64,000 bases of DNA from Afipia sp. 1NLS2 (GCF_000178995.1 NZ_ADVZ01000001.1:1398001-1462000), one strand, 5' to 3'. Shown: positions 16,732 to 24,997, counted from the first letter of the stretch. The notes: a model not told the origin generated them from the sequence alone. A program made the numbers and translations.

Positions 16732-18024
16732 ATGAGCGCCGTGAAGATCACCGACCGTCTGACGGTTGCAAGCCAGCCCGATATCGGCAGCTTCGCCGAT
16801 ATCGCAAGGGATTACGCCGCCCTGATCAACCTCCGTCCCGATGGCGAGGATGCGGCCCAGCCCGGCAACAGTGCGGAGCATGCGGCGGCAACCGATGCCA
16901 AGCTCGGCTACGCGTTCCTACCCGTCACAGGCTCGACGATCACCGAAGCTGATATCCGCGCCTTCCAGCACGCGATGAATTCAGCCGACGGCCCGGTTTA
17001 CGCCCATTGCAAGGGCGGCACGCGCGTGCTGACGCTCTACGTTCTCGGCGAGGTTCTCGACGGACGGATGCGGCGCGAGGAGGTCGAGGCCTTCGGCAAG
17101 GCGCGCGGCTTCGATCTCTCCCGCGCGGCGCGCTGGCTCGCGCGCCAGTCGGCCTACAAGCCGGCGGTGAAGGGCTTCTATGACGTCCGCACCGGCAGCA
17201 TCCAATACGTCGTCTCCGACCCCGCCACCAAACGCTGCGCCATCATCGATCCTATCTACGATTTCGATGAGAAGTCCGGCGCAACCGGCACCACGAATGC
17301 CGATGCGATCCTCGCTTATATCGGCAGCGAGGGATTGACGGTGGAATGGATTCTCGACACCCATCCCCACGCCGACCACTTCTCCGCCGCGCATTATCTC
17401 AAGGCAAAAACCGGCGCGCCCACCGCAATCGGCGCGCATGTCACCGACGTGCAGAAGTTATGGAAGGCCATCTACAACTGGCCCGACTTTCCCGCCGACG
17501 GATCGCAATGGGACCGGTTGTTCAATCATGGCGACACCTTCAGGATCGGCACGATCGAGGGGCGCATCCTGTTTTCGCCGGGCCATACACTCGCTTCGAT
17601 CACCTACGTGATCGGCGATGCCGCCTTCGTGCACGATACGATCTTCATGCCGGACTCCGGTACGGCGCGGACCGACTTTCCCGGCGGCAGCGCGCAAACA
17701 TTGTGGGCCTCGATCCAGCGGATTCTGGCGCTGCCGGACGACACGCGCCTGTTCACCGGCCACGACTACCAGCCCCATGGGCGTCATGCCCGCTGGGAAA
17801 GCACCGTCGGCGAACAGAAGCACGCCAATCCTCACATTGCCGGAATCGACGAGGCCGCGTTCATCCAGTTGCGCGAAGCACGCAACAAGATCCTGCCGAT
17901 GCCAAAGCTCATTCTGCACGCGCTGCAGGTCAACATTCGCGGCGGGCGCCTGCCAGAACCCGAAGCCAACGGCAGGCGCTACCTCAAGTTTCCGCTCGAT
18001 GCGCTGGAGGGATCGGCATGGTGA
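16732..18024 (+). CDS. blh: Blh: DUF442 phosphatase-like domain fused to MBL-fold persulfide dioxygenase
   Basis: 430 residues. Residues 1-~110 form a DUF442/TIGR01244 domain with a PTP-like HCKGGTR loop; the rest is a metallo-beta-lactamase domain with THPHADHFS (metal ligands) and later H and D ligands in GHTLAS, HDT and GHDYQP. Blh oxidises glutathione persulfide to sulfite during hydrogen sulfide detoxification. It is the first gene of a run with bigR and two YeeE-type transport genes and sits behind a BigR-like operator. Confidence 0.93.
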   Translation: MSAVKITDRLTVASQPDIGSFADIARDYAALINLRPDGEDAAQPGNSAEHAAATDAKLGYAFLPVTGSTITEADIRAFQHAMNSADGPVYAHCKGGTRVLTLYVLGEVLDGRMRREEVEAFGKARGFDLSRAARWLARQSAYKPAVKGFYDVRTGSIQYVVSDPATKRCAIIDPIYDFDEKSGATGTTNADAILAYIGSEGLTVEWILDTHPHADHFSAAHYLKAKTGAPTAIGAHVTDVQKLWKAIYNWPDFPADGSQWDRLFNHGDTFRIGTIEGRILFSPGHTLASITYVIGDAAFVHDTIFMPDSGTARTDFPGGSAQTLWASIQRILALPDDTRLFTGHDYQPHGRHARWESTVGEQKHANPHIAGIDEAAFIQLREARNKILPMPKLILHALQVNIRGGRLPEPEANGRRYLKFPLDALEGSAW

Positions 18025-18362
18025 GCCGCGCGGGAGCAGCGGCGCGGGCTTTCCCGCCCCCGACAGATATCGAAGCCAACGCCAACGAGGCGGCGGCGCT
18101 TCTGAAAACCCTTAGTCATCCGGGCCGCCTCGCACTCGCCTGCGCGCTTGCCGAAGGCGAATATTCCGTCGGCGCGCTTGAAGAGCGGCTTGGCATTCAT
18201 CAGCCAAGCCTGTCGCAACAGCTCGGCATCCTGCGCGACGCCGGCGTGGTGAAGACGCGGCGCGAGGCCAAGCAGATCTTCTACCGGTTGACGGAGGCCA
18301 AGGCCGCGCAACTGATCGAAGCCCTGCATGCGATCTACTGCCGGAAAGGAAAACGGCGATGA
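18018..18362 (+). CDS. bigR: BigR/SqrR-type ArsR-family persulfide-sensing repressor
   Basis: 114 residues from ATG 18018, overlapping the end of blh. It has the ArsR winged-helix pattern LLKTLSHPGRLALACALAEG, a recognition helix around HQPSLSQQLGILRDAGVV, and two cysteines (one in the LALACALAEG stretch, one in AIYCRKG near the C-terminus), as in BigR, where two cysteines form the redox switch. Expected to repress its own operon until persulfide accumulates. Its stop overlaps the next ATG (ATGA). Confidence 0.92.
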   Translation: MVSRAGAAARAFPPPTDIEANANEAAALLKTLSHPGRLALACALAEGEYSVGALEERLGIHQPSLSQQLGILRDAGVVKTRREAKQIFYRLTEAKAAQLIEALHAIYCRKGKRR

Positions 18363-18766
18363 TATCCTATTGGCCATCGCTGATCGGTGGCATGCTGATC
18401 GGCCTGTCCGCCATGCTTCTGCTGTTCGTCAACGGCAGGATCGCGGGCATCAGCGGCATCGTCGGCCGCCTGCTCGACGGCCAGCAGATCGGAACGAATG
18501 CCGCTTTCATTGCCGGGCTTCTGTGCGGGCCGTGGCTTTATGCAGCCGTGACCGGGCACCTGCCGCCGGTGACGATTGCCGCCTCCACTTCGATCCTCGT
18601 GCTCGCAGGCCTTCTCGTCGGCATCGGCACCCGCATGGGATCGGGCTGCACCTCCGGTCACGGCATTCTGGGGCTGGCACGATTCTCGAAACGCTCGCTT
18701 GTCGCGACATCGGTTTTTCTGGCAACGGGAATCATCGTCGCAACCACCATGGGCGCATGGCGATGA
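18359..18766 (+). CDS. YeeE/YedE family membrane protein, first half (PmpA-like)
   Basis: 135 residues, about four hydrophobic segments. It carries the family's GxRMGSGCTSGHGILG motif, whose cysteine is needed for transport of sulfur-containing ions in characterised YeeE proteins. Paired with the next gene, it corresponds to one half of a split YeeE. Genes of this kind are commonly found in bigR-blh operons (PmpAB). Both junctions are ATGA overlaps. Confidence 0.88.
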   Translation: MISYWPSLIGGMLIGLSAMLLLFVNGRIAGISGIVGRLLDGQQIGTNAAFIAGLLCGPWLYAAVTGHLPPVTIAASTSILVLAGLLVGIGTRMGSGCTSGHGILGLARFSKRSLVATSVFLATGIIVATTMGAWR

Positions 18767-19191
18767 GTGCTCTACTCCGTCTTCTCGTCGCTTTCGCGGC
18801 AGGCACGATCTTCGGATTTGGATTGTCGCTATCCGGCATGGTCGATCCCGCGCGGGTGATCGGCTTTCTCAATGTCGCAAGCGGCCACTGGGACCCGAGC
18901 CTCGCCTTCGTGCTTGGCGGCGCATTGCTGGTGGCGCTCCCCGGCATGGCGATCCAGCGACGGCTGGCGCGGCCTGCGCTCGATGATTGCTTTCATCTCC
19001 CAACAGCCACCATCATCGATCCGCGGCTCGTTGTCGGCTCTGCCGTTTTCGGAGCGGGCTGGGGGCTCGCCGGGTTCTGCCCCGGCCCCGCCGTGACGGC
19101 ACTTTCGATCGGCTTGACGACGCCCTTCGTCTTCGCAGCCGCGATGGCTGCGGGCATGGTGCTGCACGATCACATGCTCGCCCGGAAATAA
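18763..19191 (+). CDS. YeeE/YedE family membrane protein, second half (PmpB-like)
   Basis: About 142 residues from ATG 18763, which overlaps the preceding stop; a second ATG at 18757 is possible. It has four or more membrane segments, an N-terminal FGFGLSLSGMVDPARVIGFLN motif and GAGWGLAGFCPGPAV near the C-terminus, with the second conserved cysteine. Together with the preceding protein it should form the thiosulfate- or persulfide-type importer or exporter of the bigR regulon. Confidence 0.88.
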   Translation: MSALLRLLVAFAAGTIFGFGLSLSGMVDPARVIGFLNVASGHWDPSLAFVLGGALLVALPGMAIQRRLARPALDDCFHLPTATIIDPRLVVGSAVFGAGWGLAGFCPGPAVTALSIGLTTPFVFAAAMAAGMVLHDHMLARK

Positions 19192-19250
19192 CCGAAAGTG
19201 GCCGGACAAGGCGTTTGGCGTTATGCTCGGCTGCCGATGAGGTTGCCGTC

Positions 19251-19724
19251 ATGACCCCCGCTCCCGAACTTGCCGTCACGCAATGGTTCAATGTCGCCGC
19301 GCCGCTGACGCTCGAAGAACTGCGCGGCCGGGTCGTCGTTCTTCACGCCTTCCAGATGCTGTGTCCGGGCTGCGTTCAGGCCGGCATTCCGCAGGCCCAG
19401 CGCATTGCCAATATCTTCTCTCCCGACAAGGTTGTCGTGATCGGACTTCACACGGTGTTCGAGCATCACGCCGCCATGACGCCCGTCGCGCTGGAGGCAT
19501 TTCTGCATGAATACCGCGTCGATTTTCCGGTCGCGGTCGACCGGCCCGGCGACGGCACGCCGATCCCCCACACCATGGCGGCCTATGGCATGACCGGAAC
19601 GCCGAGCCTGGTGCTGATCGACCGGGCGGGCAACATCCGCAAGCACACGCTGGGGGCCGAAGACGACCTGCGGGTGGGCGCCGATATCGCCCTGTTGACC
19701 GCGGAACCCTGGCCAGCGGGTTGA
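19251..19724 (+). CDS. Thioredoxin-fold redoxin (AhpC/TSA/TlpA-like)
   Basis: 157 residues with no signal peptide. The N-terminal strand VVVLHAFQMLCPGCVQAGIP has a CPGC redox motif, and a cis-proline-like loop GMTGTPSLVLIDRAG follows. It lies 60 nt after the YeeE pair, so it may be read through from the bigR operon and could reduce persulfidated or disulfide substrates there (inference). It is not a typical peroxiredoxin, having CxxC in place of a single peroxidatic cysteine. Confidence 0.82.
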   Translation: MTPAPELAVTQWFNVAAPLTLEELRGRVVVLHAFQMLCPGCVQAGIPQAQRIANIFSPDKVVVIGLHTVFEHHAAMTPVALEAFLHEYRVDFPVAVDRPGDGTPIPHTMAAYGMTGTPSLVLIDRAGNIRKHTLGAEDDLRVGADIALLTAEPWPAG

Positions 19725-19735
19725 TTTTCCTTAGA

Positions 19736-19758
19736 AAGATGCATATAGGATGCATCAT
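19736..19758 (+). promoter_or_regulatory. Candidate NsrR box upstream of the truncated haemoglobin gene
   Basis: The sequence reads aagatgcatat, a one-base centre, then ggatgcatcat. This is an 11-1-11 inverted repeat; by eye 18 of the 22 arm positions match the NsrR consensus (half-site AAGATGYATTT). NsrR is a nitric-oxide-sensing Rrf2 repressor. The site lies 15-37 nt before the haemoglobin start codon, where it would block transcription or overlap the promoter. The target gene makes NO control sensible. Confidence 0.65.
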
Positions 19759-19772
19759 TAGATCAAGGGTAA

Positions 19773-20249
19773 ATGATGTCGGAACCTGTCATGTCAGCGG
19801 CCGAACGGCGCGCCGAGATTACCAGCGCGATCCGCGCCGAGACGGGAATCGACGAAGCCCTGATCGATCGCATCGTCGACGAGTTCTACACCCGTGTCCG
19901 CAACGACGAGCTGATCGGCCCGATCTTCAACACGCGCATCGCCGACTGGGGTCCGCATCTGCGCCAGATGAAGGCGTTCTGGTCCTCGGTCGCGCTGATG
20001 AGCGGGGAATATCACGGCCAGCCGATGCGCAAGCATCTGCCGCTGCCGGTGGACGCGCAGCATTTCGACCGCTGGCTGCAATTGTTCCAGGAGACCGTGA
20101 ACGATCTCTGCACGCCGAAGGCTGCCGAGCACTTCATGGAGCGCGCGCGGCGCATCGCCGAAAGCCTCGAACTGGGGATCGCGGGCGCCAATGGCGTGAT
20201 GCTGGCCAGAGGCGCCCGCTTCAAGCGAGTCGAATCTTCCGTTTCCTGA
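19773..20249 (+). CDS. Group III truncated haemoglobin
   Basis: 158 residues. Family features include IDRIVDEFYTRVRNDELIGPIF, the W-x-HLRQMKAFW segment and MRKHLPLPVDAQHFDRWLQLF, with the proximal histidine in the HFDRW region. Group III globins in alphaproteobacteria are linked to NO detoxification or microaerobic respiration. The NsrR-like box directly upstream supports an NO-stress role. It is convergent with the cupredoxin gene, 6 nt apart. Confidence 0.93.
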   Translation: MMSEPVMSAAERRAEITSAIRAETGIDEALIDRIVDEFYTRVRNDELIGPIFNTRIADWGPHLRQMKAFWSSVALMSGEYHGQPMRKHLPLPVDAQHFDRWLQLFQETVNDLCTPKAAEHFMERARRIAESLELGIAGANGVMLARGARFKRVESSVS

Positions 20250-20255
20250 GCGGCG

Positions 20256-20573
20256 TCAGTTCGTGACGTCGATCTTGGCTTTCATGTTGGGATGAAAGCG
20301 ACAGTAGTACTCGACCTCTCCCGCCTTCTTGATCACCAGCGTCGCCGACTTCTTCGGCGGAATCAGCACATCCCAGTCACCCTTCACCGTCGCGGTGTGA
20401 GCGAGAATGTCGTTGTTGACCCATTCGATGGTGTCGCCGACCTTGGCCTTCACCACCCCCGGCGAAAACACCAGTTTGTCGATGGTCACGCGCACCGTCT
20501 CGGCATGCGCCGAAGCGCTGCCGAGTACAGTCGCGACAACCATGGGCACAAGCCAATAGCGCGCCGAAAGCAT
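20256..20573 (-). CDS. Periplasmic type 1 copper protein (cupredoxin)
   Basis: 105 residues with an N-terminal signal peptide ending near ASAHA. The copper site is complete: His in DILAHTATV, then Cys, His and Met in YYCRFHPNMKA. The short YYCRFHPNM loop resembles amicyanin/plastocyanin-type proteins. It is probably an electron carrier or copper-handling protein in the periplasm. It is 35 nt downstream of the DUF4142 gene, probably in one transcript, which would place it under the ECF-type promoter at 21191-21219. Confidence 0.9.
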   Translation of the reverse strand: MLSARYWLVPMVVATVLGSASAHAETVRVTIDKLVFSPGVVKAKVGDTIEWVNNDILAHTATVKGDWDVLIPPKKSATLVIKKAGEVEYYCRFHPNMKAKIDVTN

Positions 20574-20608
20574 GCTATTTTCCTTTCGCTCGTGGCAGGG
20601 ATGACGCG

Positions 20609-21130
20609 TTACTTCAAATCCGCGAGCGTGTGCTCGGCATGCTGCAGATGGCCTTCGAAAATTTTCAGGCCGGTTTCCAGCAGGCTCTTCAGTTCGGCGT
20701 TGCTCGACGAGGGAATGAGCTGCTTCTCGAGCGCGCCATCGACCGTCTTATGGAAGGCCACTTCGTTCGCGACATAAGCCTTGTCGTAGGCGGCGCCGCT
20801 CAGCTTGGCGAGTTCAGCCTGCTTGTCCGCCGCCTGCTTGGTGAGCGCGCGGCTGGTGTCGTTGTCTTCCGGCGTGACCTTCAGCTTGTTGACGAGATCG
20901 AGCGCCTGTTTGTTGACCGCCTCATGATCGCGAACCATGTCCTTGGCAAAGGCGATCACTTCCTTGTTCTTCGACTTCGACAGCGCCTGCTTGGCGGCCG
21001 TGACATCGATAACGCCCGCGGTATAGGCGATGTGGGCGATCTGCGGATCGGTGAGCTTCGCGCCCTGCGCGAAAGCGGGTGTGCCCAAAAGGCAAACAGC
21101 GGCGAGAGCCGCGCTGAATTTGGCGAACAT
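20609..21130 (-). CDS. Exported DUF4142 (ferritin-like helical) protein
   Basis: 173 residues from ATG 21130, with a signal peptide ending at PAFAQG. DUF4142 proteins are exported four-helix bundles, common in rhizobia and often part of general or ECF-controlled stress responses; their biochemical function is unclear. The upstream promoter shares 24 of 32 positions with the one in front of the ECF sigma gene at 23655-24350, suggesting control by that sigma factor. Probably co-transcribed with the cupredoxin gene. Confidence 0.88.
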   Translation of the reverse strand: MFAKFSAALAAVCLLGTPAFAQGAKLTDPQIAHIAYTAGVIDVTAAKQALSKSKNKEVIAFAKDMVRDHEAVNKQALDLVNKLKVTPEDNDTSRALTKQAADKQAELAKLSGAAYDKAYVANEVAFHKTVDGALEKQLIPSSSNAELKSLLETGLKIFEGHLQHAEHTLADLK

Positions 21131-21190
21131 GGTACTGCTCCTGTGGCCGCCGTGGAATAACGGCGGACGACGACACGAGGTCGTATGTCC

Positions 21191-21219
21191 ATTGGATGCA
21201 GTCGCGCGGCAAAGGTTAC
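21191..21219 (-). promoter_or_regulatory. Candidate ECF-type promoter of the DUF4142-cupredoxin operon
   Basis: On the minus strand the site reads gtaacc (21219-21214), a 15-nt spacer, then catccaat (21198-21191). The same two elements with the same 15-nt spacing precede the ECF sigma gene, and much of the spacer is also conserved. GTAACC-type -35 elements are known for alphaproteobacterial ECF sigma factors. Confidence 0.6.
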
Positions 21220-21251
21220 GCAAATTTGAAAATTATTTTCAGCCCGGCGCC

Positions 21252-22778
21252 TCATACCGGCGCGCGGCCCTCCTCCATCGCGGCGGCCGCCTTCAGGCTG
21301 TCGGCATCACGGAAGATCGAGGCCACCGCCAGCGTCTTGCCGTTGAGTTTGTATTCGAGGAGGCAATCGTGCGCCATGATCTCACCATGCACGACGATCT
21401 CATCCCACTTTTCCGCATGGCCGACATAGTTGATCGGAATATCGTAGTGCTGGCTCCAGAAGAACGGCACGGCATCGAACACCTCGCGAGCACCGAGCAT
21501 GTTGCGCGCGACCACCTGTCCCTGACGTTCCGCCACCACCCAATGTTCGACGCGAATGTTCTCACCTGAATGTGGGTCCGGCCAGCGCGCGATATCGCCC
21601 GCCGCATAGATTCCGGGCGCGCTGGTTTGCAGAGTGCGGTCGACGACAACGCCATGATCGATCGTGAGTCCGGCCTTCTCCGCAAGTGCAAGCCGCGGCT
21701 TGACACCGATGCCGGACACGATGAGATCCGCCGCAATTACCTCGCCGCTCTTGAGCACGACGCCGCGCTCGTTGATCGCGCTGACACCTTCTTCCAGATG
21801 GAAGATCACGCCATGCTCCTCGTGAAGGGCACGCACGCACCGGCCCATCTCGGGACCAAGCACCCGCTCCATCGGAATTTTCTCGGGGCCGACGACATGG
21901 ACTTCGATGTCTCTGGCCCGGAGTGACGCCGCAGCCTCCAGCCCGATAAAACTCGCGCCGATCACCACCGCGCGGCGCGCATCCTTCGCACTGGCGATAA
22001 TCGCATTGCTGTCGGCCAGCGTACGCAACACATGCACATTGGGACGATCCGCGCCGGGCACCGGAAGGCGATTCGGCTCCGCGCCCGTCGCCAGCAACAG
22101 CCTGTCATAGGCCAGCCGCGCGCCATCCTTCAGCACAACCGCCTGGCCCGCGACATCGATGCTGTCGGCTTCGACACCAAGCCGCAGATCGATTTTCAGA
22201 TCACGGTAGAAGTCCCCGGAGCGCAGCGGAATCCAGTCCGCCTGCGCGCTGCCGGCAAGATAATCCTTCGACAGATTGGGGCGGTCGACCGGCGCTTCGG
22301 CCTCGCTCGACAGCATGACGATCTCGCCCGCGAACTGTTCACGGCGCAGCATCTCAGCCGCGGCAAACCCCGCCGCGCCGCCGCCGACGATGACGATTTT
22401 TTCCGGCGTTTCCTTCAGGCTTCGCGGCCTGATCGGACAGGGCGCAACCTTGTCGCCGACAAACACCTTGCCGTCGCGCTGCTCCACCTTGAACCGTGCG
22501 ATCGGGTCAAAAGCCGGCGCCCGTGTCGCCTCGCCGGTGCGCAGATCGAAACAGGCATGATGCCACGGGCAGCGGATGCTGTTGCCGACGACCAGTCCGT
22601 CCGCAAGCGGCCCATGATAGTGCGTGCAGTGCGCGCCGACCGCGAAGATGTCGTCGCCGGACTGGACCAGCAGAACTTCCTCGTCGCCGACATGACCCAG
22701 CAACCTGCCGTCGGACAATTGCGCCAGCTCGACGCCGCCGGCGAGATCCGGGCCTTTGGGTGCATCATCCTGCTGCAT
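21252..22778 (-). CDS. Rieske-FAD oxidoreductase (AIFM3-like ferredoxin reductase)
   Basis: 508 residues. An N-terminal Rieske domain has CTHYHG and CPWHHACF ligand boxes. The FAD/NAD-binding reductase domain follows, with KIVIVGGGAAGFAAAEMLRR, a second dinucleotide fold at RRAVVIGASFIGLEAAASL, and YAAGDIARWP near the end. The order Rieske-reductase matches AIFM3-type proteins. It probably moves electrons from NAD(P)H to or through a [2Fe-2S] centre, but the partner is not evident here. Its 5' end faces the palindromic elements at 22802-22968. Confidence 0.9.
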   Translation of the reverse strand: MQQDDAPKGPDLAGGVELAQLSDGRLLGHVGDEEVLLVQSGDDIFAVGAHCTHYHGPLADGLVVGNSIRCPWHHACFDLRTGEATRAPAFDPIARFKVEQRDGKVFVGDKVAPCPIRPRSLKETPEKIVIVGGGAAGFAAAEMLRREQFAGEIVMLSSEAEAPVDRPNLSKDYLAGSAQADWIPLRSGDFYRDLKIDLRLGVEADSIDVAGQAVVLKDGARLAYDRLLLATGAEPNRLPVPGADRPNVHVLRTLADSNAIIASAKDARRAVVIGASFIGLEAAASLRARDIEVHVVGPEKIPMERVLGPEMGRCVRALHEEHGVIFHLEEGVSAINERGVVLKSGEVIAADLIVSGIGVKPRLALAEKAGLTIDHGVVVDRTLQTSAPGIYAAGDIARWPDPHSGENIRVEHWVVAERQGQVVARNMLGAREVFDAVPFFWSQHYDIPINYVGHAEKWDEIVVHGEIMAHDCLLEYKLNGKTLAVASIFRDADSLKAAAAMEEGRAPV

Positions 22779-22801
22779 GGCAACTACCTCCGCTGTTGAG
22801 C

Positions 22802-22879
22802 CTAGTGTGGTGGTTCAGAAGTTCGCTTCATTTTCTCCGCGAGTCTTTCAAGCGAACTTCCGAACCTAAACCACACTAG
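22802..22879. repeat. Palindromic MITE/REP-like element 1
   Basis: A long imperfect inverted repeat has outer ends ctagtgtggt / accacactag and inner arms gaagttcgctt / aagcgaacttc. The arms differ by a 3-nt indel and one substitution, and the loop is ~21 nt. RNA from either strand would fold into a long hairpin. It shares its CTAGTGT end and its gaagttcgctt core with element 2, 13 nt away. Confidence 0.85.
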
Positions 22880-22892
22880 AATGATAGATTTG

Positions 22893-22968
22893 CTAGTGTC
22901 TTTTCGAATCCGAAGTTCGCTTCGAAAACTGCTTCACGATGAGGCGAACTTCGGATTCGGGACACTAG
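22893..22968. repeat. Palindromic MITE/REP-like element 2, supplying the folE stop codon
   Basis: An inverted repeat related to element 1 runs from ctagtgtc to gacactag, with inner arms cgaatccgaagttcgctt and gcgaacttcggattcg. The terminal CTAG at 22965-22968 provides the TAG stop of folE, so insertion probably replaced the original end of that gene. Its position between two minus-strand genes could make it act as a terminator or RNA-stability element. Confidence 0.85.
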
Positions 22969-23591
22969 TCCCGCTCCGCGGTCATGCTCAAAAATTCCTG
23001 CCGCGTGGCCGGGTTGTCGCGGAAGCAGCCGAGCATCCGGCTGGTGACGAGATCGGTGCCGGGCTTGTGGATGCCACGCGTCGTCATGCAATGATGCTGC
23101 GCCTTGATCAGCACTGCAACACCTTGCGGCTTGAGCACGTCATTGATGGTGTTGGCGATCTGCGCGGTCATCTTCTCCTGAATCTGCAGGCGCTTGGCGT
23201 AGATCTCAACGACGCGGGCGAGCTTGCTGATGCCGACAACACGGCCGTTCGGGATATAGGCGACCCAGGCCTTGCCGACGATCGGCGCCATATGGTGTTC
23301 GCAATGGCTCTCGAAGCGAACGCCCCGCAGCGTAATCATTTCATCATAGCCTTCGATTTCCTCGAAGGTCTTTTGCAGCACCGTCACCGGGTTCTGGCTG
23401 TAGCCGATGAAAAATTCCTCGAAGGCGCGGGCGACGCGACTCGGCGTCTCGATCAGGCCATCGCGCTTCGGGTCGTCACCGGTCCAGCGGATGATGGTGC
23501 GGAACGCATCTTCCACCTCGGCGCGATCCGGCCGCTCCGAGACATCCGTCATACTACGCTCGCGTTCAAGCACCTTGACGTTGGAAATCAT
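22965..23591 (-). CDS. folE: GTP cyclohydrolase I
   Basis: 208 residues. Family markers are [22 protein letters not shown] (zinc Cys and His), [20 protein letters not shown] and [10 protein letters not shown] (second zinc cysteine). It catalyses GTP to 7,8-dihydroneopterin triphosphate, the first step of folate synthesis, in the cytoplasm. An internal ATG at residue 14 (MTDVSERPD) is an alternative start. The C-terminal codons adjoin the palindromic repeat that supplies the stop, but the catalytic core is intact. Confidence 0.96.
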   Translation of the reverse strand: MISNVKVLERERSMTDVSERPDRAEVEDAFRTIIRWTGDDPKRDGLIETPSRVARAFEEFFIGYSQNPVTVLQKTFEEIEGYDEMITLRGVRFESHCEHHMAPIVGKAWVAYIPNGRVVGISKLARVVEIYAKRLQIQEKMTAQIANTINDVLKPQGVAVLIKAQHHCMTTRGIHKPGTDLVTSRMLGCFRDNPATRQEFLSMTAERD

Positions 23592-23654
23592 AACGACCGT
23601 CTCCTTCGGCGCCGTGCGCCGCGTTCATCTGATGATTGGACAAAAAGGGATGAA

Positions 23655-24350
23655 TCAAACTAGGCCGAGCCGCTGCATGACATTCTGCGTCATGCGCTCA
23701 CAGCGCTTGCCCGCGAAGGGAAACGCGTCGAGCATCACCGGGCCGATCTCTCGGTCGAGATGCTCGCGGACGAGCTTGCGTGCGCGATGCAGCCGCGTCT
23801 TCACCGTCTCGATGCGGATGCCGAGCAGTTCAGCCGTGTCTTCGACACTCATGCCCTCGATCACCCGCGTCACGAACACCGTGCGATAGACATCCGGCAA
23901 CTCATCGGTCACCCGCTCGACAAGACGAAGAAGCTCGCGCTGGGCCATGGTGCGTTCCGGATCGGTTCTGGCGGTGTTTGGAAATTGAATGATCTCGGCC
24001 GCCTGATTGGGCGTCTCGACCTCGGCCAACTCGGCCATCGGGCGGCGGCTGCGCAGACGGCCAAGTGATTCGTTCATCACAATGCGCGACAGCCAGGTCG
24101 ACAGACTGGACTCGCCGCGAAAGGTCGCGAGATGCGTGAAGGCGTTGACATAGGCTTCCTGCACCGCGTCTTCCGCCTCGGTGTCGTTGCGCAGGATACC
24201 CCGTGCAATCCGGTAAAGCCTGCGGTTGTACTTGGTGAGGATCGCACGAAAGGCTCGTGCGTCGCCGCCCTGCGCGGCGTGGACCAGCACCTCGTCGCTT
24301 GTGGTTTCATCCAGCGCCGGAAGCCGCGCCTGGCTATGAGAGTCGGTCAT
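23655..24350 (-). CDS. ECF (sigma-70 family) RNA polymerase sigma factor
   Basis: 231 residues. Region 2 reads YNRRLYRIARGILRNDTEAEDAVQEAYVNAF and region 4 contains LPDVYRTVFVTRVIEGMSVEDTAELLGI with a helix-turn-helix. A linker of ~50 residues separates them. No anti-sigma gene adjoins. The promoter at 24371-24399 matches the DUF4142 promoter, so the factor probably activates its own gene and the DUF4142-cupredoxin operon (inference). The C-terminal tail after region 4 is ~30 residues, longer than minimal ECFs. Confidence 0.93.
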   Translation of the reverse strand: MTDSHSQARLPALDETTSDEVLVHAAQGGDARAFRAILTKYNRRLYRIARGILRNDTEAEDAVQEAYVNAFTHLATFRGESSLSTWLSRIVMNESLGRLRSRRPMAELAEVETPNQAAEIIQFPNTARTDPERTMAQRELLRLVERVTDELPDVYRTVFVTRVIEGMSVEDTAELLGIRIETVKTRLHRARKLVREHLDREIGPVMLDAFPFAGKRCERMTQNVMQRLGLV

Positions 24351-24370
24351 CCCTGTTCTCCATGCTGCCT

Positions 24371-24399
24371 GTTAGATGGAGCCACACGGAAAAGGTTAC
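24371..24399 (-). promoter_or_regulatory. Candidate autoregulated promoter of the ECF sigma gene
   Basis: On the minus strand it reads gtaacc (24399-24394), 15 nt, then catctaac (24378-24371), ~20 nt before the ATG at 24350. It aligns without gaps with the DUF4142 promoter (24 of 32 positions over the extended site), the pattern expected if the sigma factor recognises both. Confidence 0.6.
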
Positions 24400-24470
24400 A
24401 CACAAAGTTGTTTTTCTGCGCCCGAAACAGGAACCGGAATCCTCTTAACCAATGAAGTCCCCGCGAACGC

Positions 24471-24914
24471 TTAGGTATTCTCTCTTGCCGCATTCTGCGC
24501 CGCGGCAAGTTTTTTGCGCAGCGCCCGGTTTTCCTCGAATTTCTTGGTCACGTCGCGCAGCACCGCGGCCGTGCCGGCCGGTTTGCCGTCCGGGCCTGGC
24601 AGCACCACCATGGTGAATTCGACGGAAATGCGGGTACCCGCCTTGATCAGCGCCGGCACCGCCAGAAGGTCGCCATGCGAATAGCGGCTCTGCCCGCTTT
24701 CCATGACCTTGTCATAGCCTTCCCAGTGCCGCGCCCGGAGGTTCTCGGGAATGATGATATCGAGCGACTGCCCGACAGCCTCGTTCTCGGCAAACCCGAA
24801 GATTCGCGTCGCACCCGGATTCCAGAAGGTGATGAGGCCATCCTTGCCTGTCGCAATGATGGCGTCCGATTCCGAGGAGAGGATGGCGTCTCCGAGTGCC
24901 GTGCGAAAGTCCAT
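24471..24914 (-). CDS. Single-domain PAS protein
   Basis: About 147 residues from ATG 24914 (MDFRTALGD); an upstream start at 24947 would add 11. The PAS fold is clear: DAIIATGKDGLITFWNPGATRIFGF, NLRARHWEGYDKVM, and FTMVVLPGPDGKPAGTAAVLRDVT, followed by a short coiled-coil-like tail. There is no kinase or cyclase output domain, so it would act as a free sensor or adaptor. Ligand and partner are unknown. Confidence 0.85.
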   Translation of the reverse strand: MDFRTALGDAILSSESDAIIATGKDGLITFWNPGATRIFGFAENEAVGQSLDIIIPENLRARHWEGYDKVMESGQSRYSHGDLLAVPALIKAGTRISVEFTMVVLPGPDGKPAGTAAVLRDVTKKFEENRALRKKLAAAQNAARENT

Positions 24915-24997
24915 GATTGATACCCCTGATACAATTCCACCTGGCAAAGGCGTCGATCAGGCCGGGCAATCTTTTGTCTACGGTCGCGGCGTCTCAG

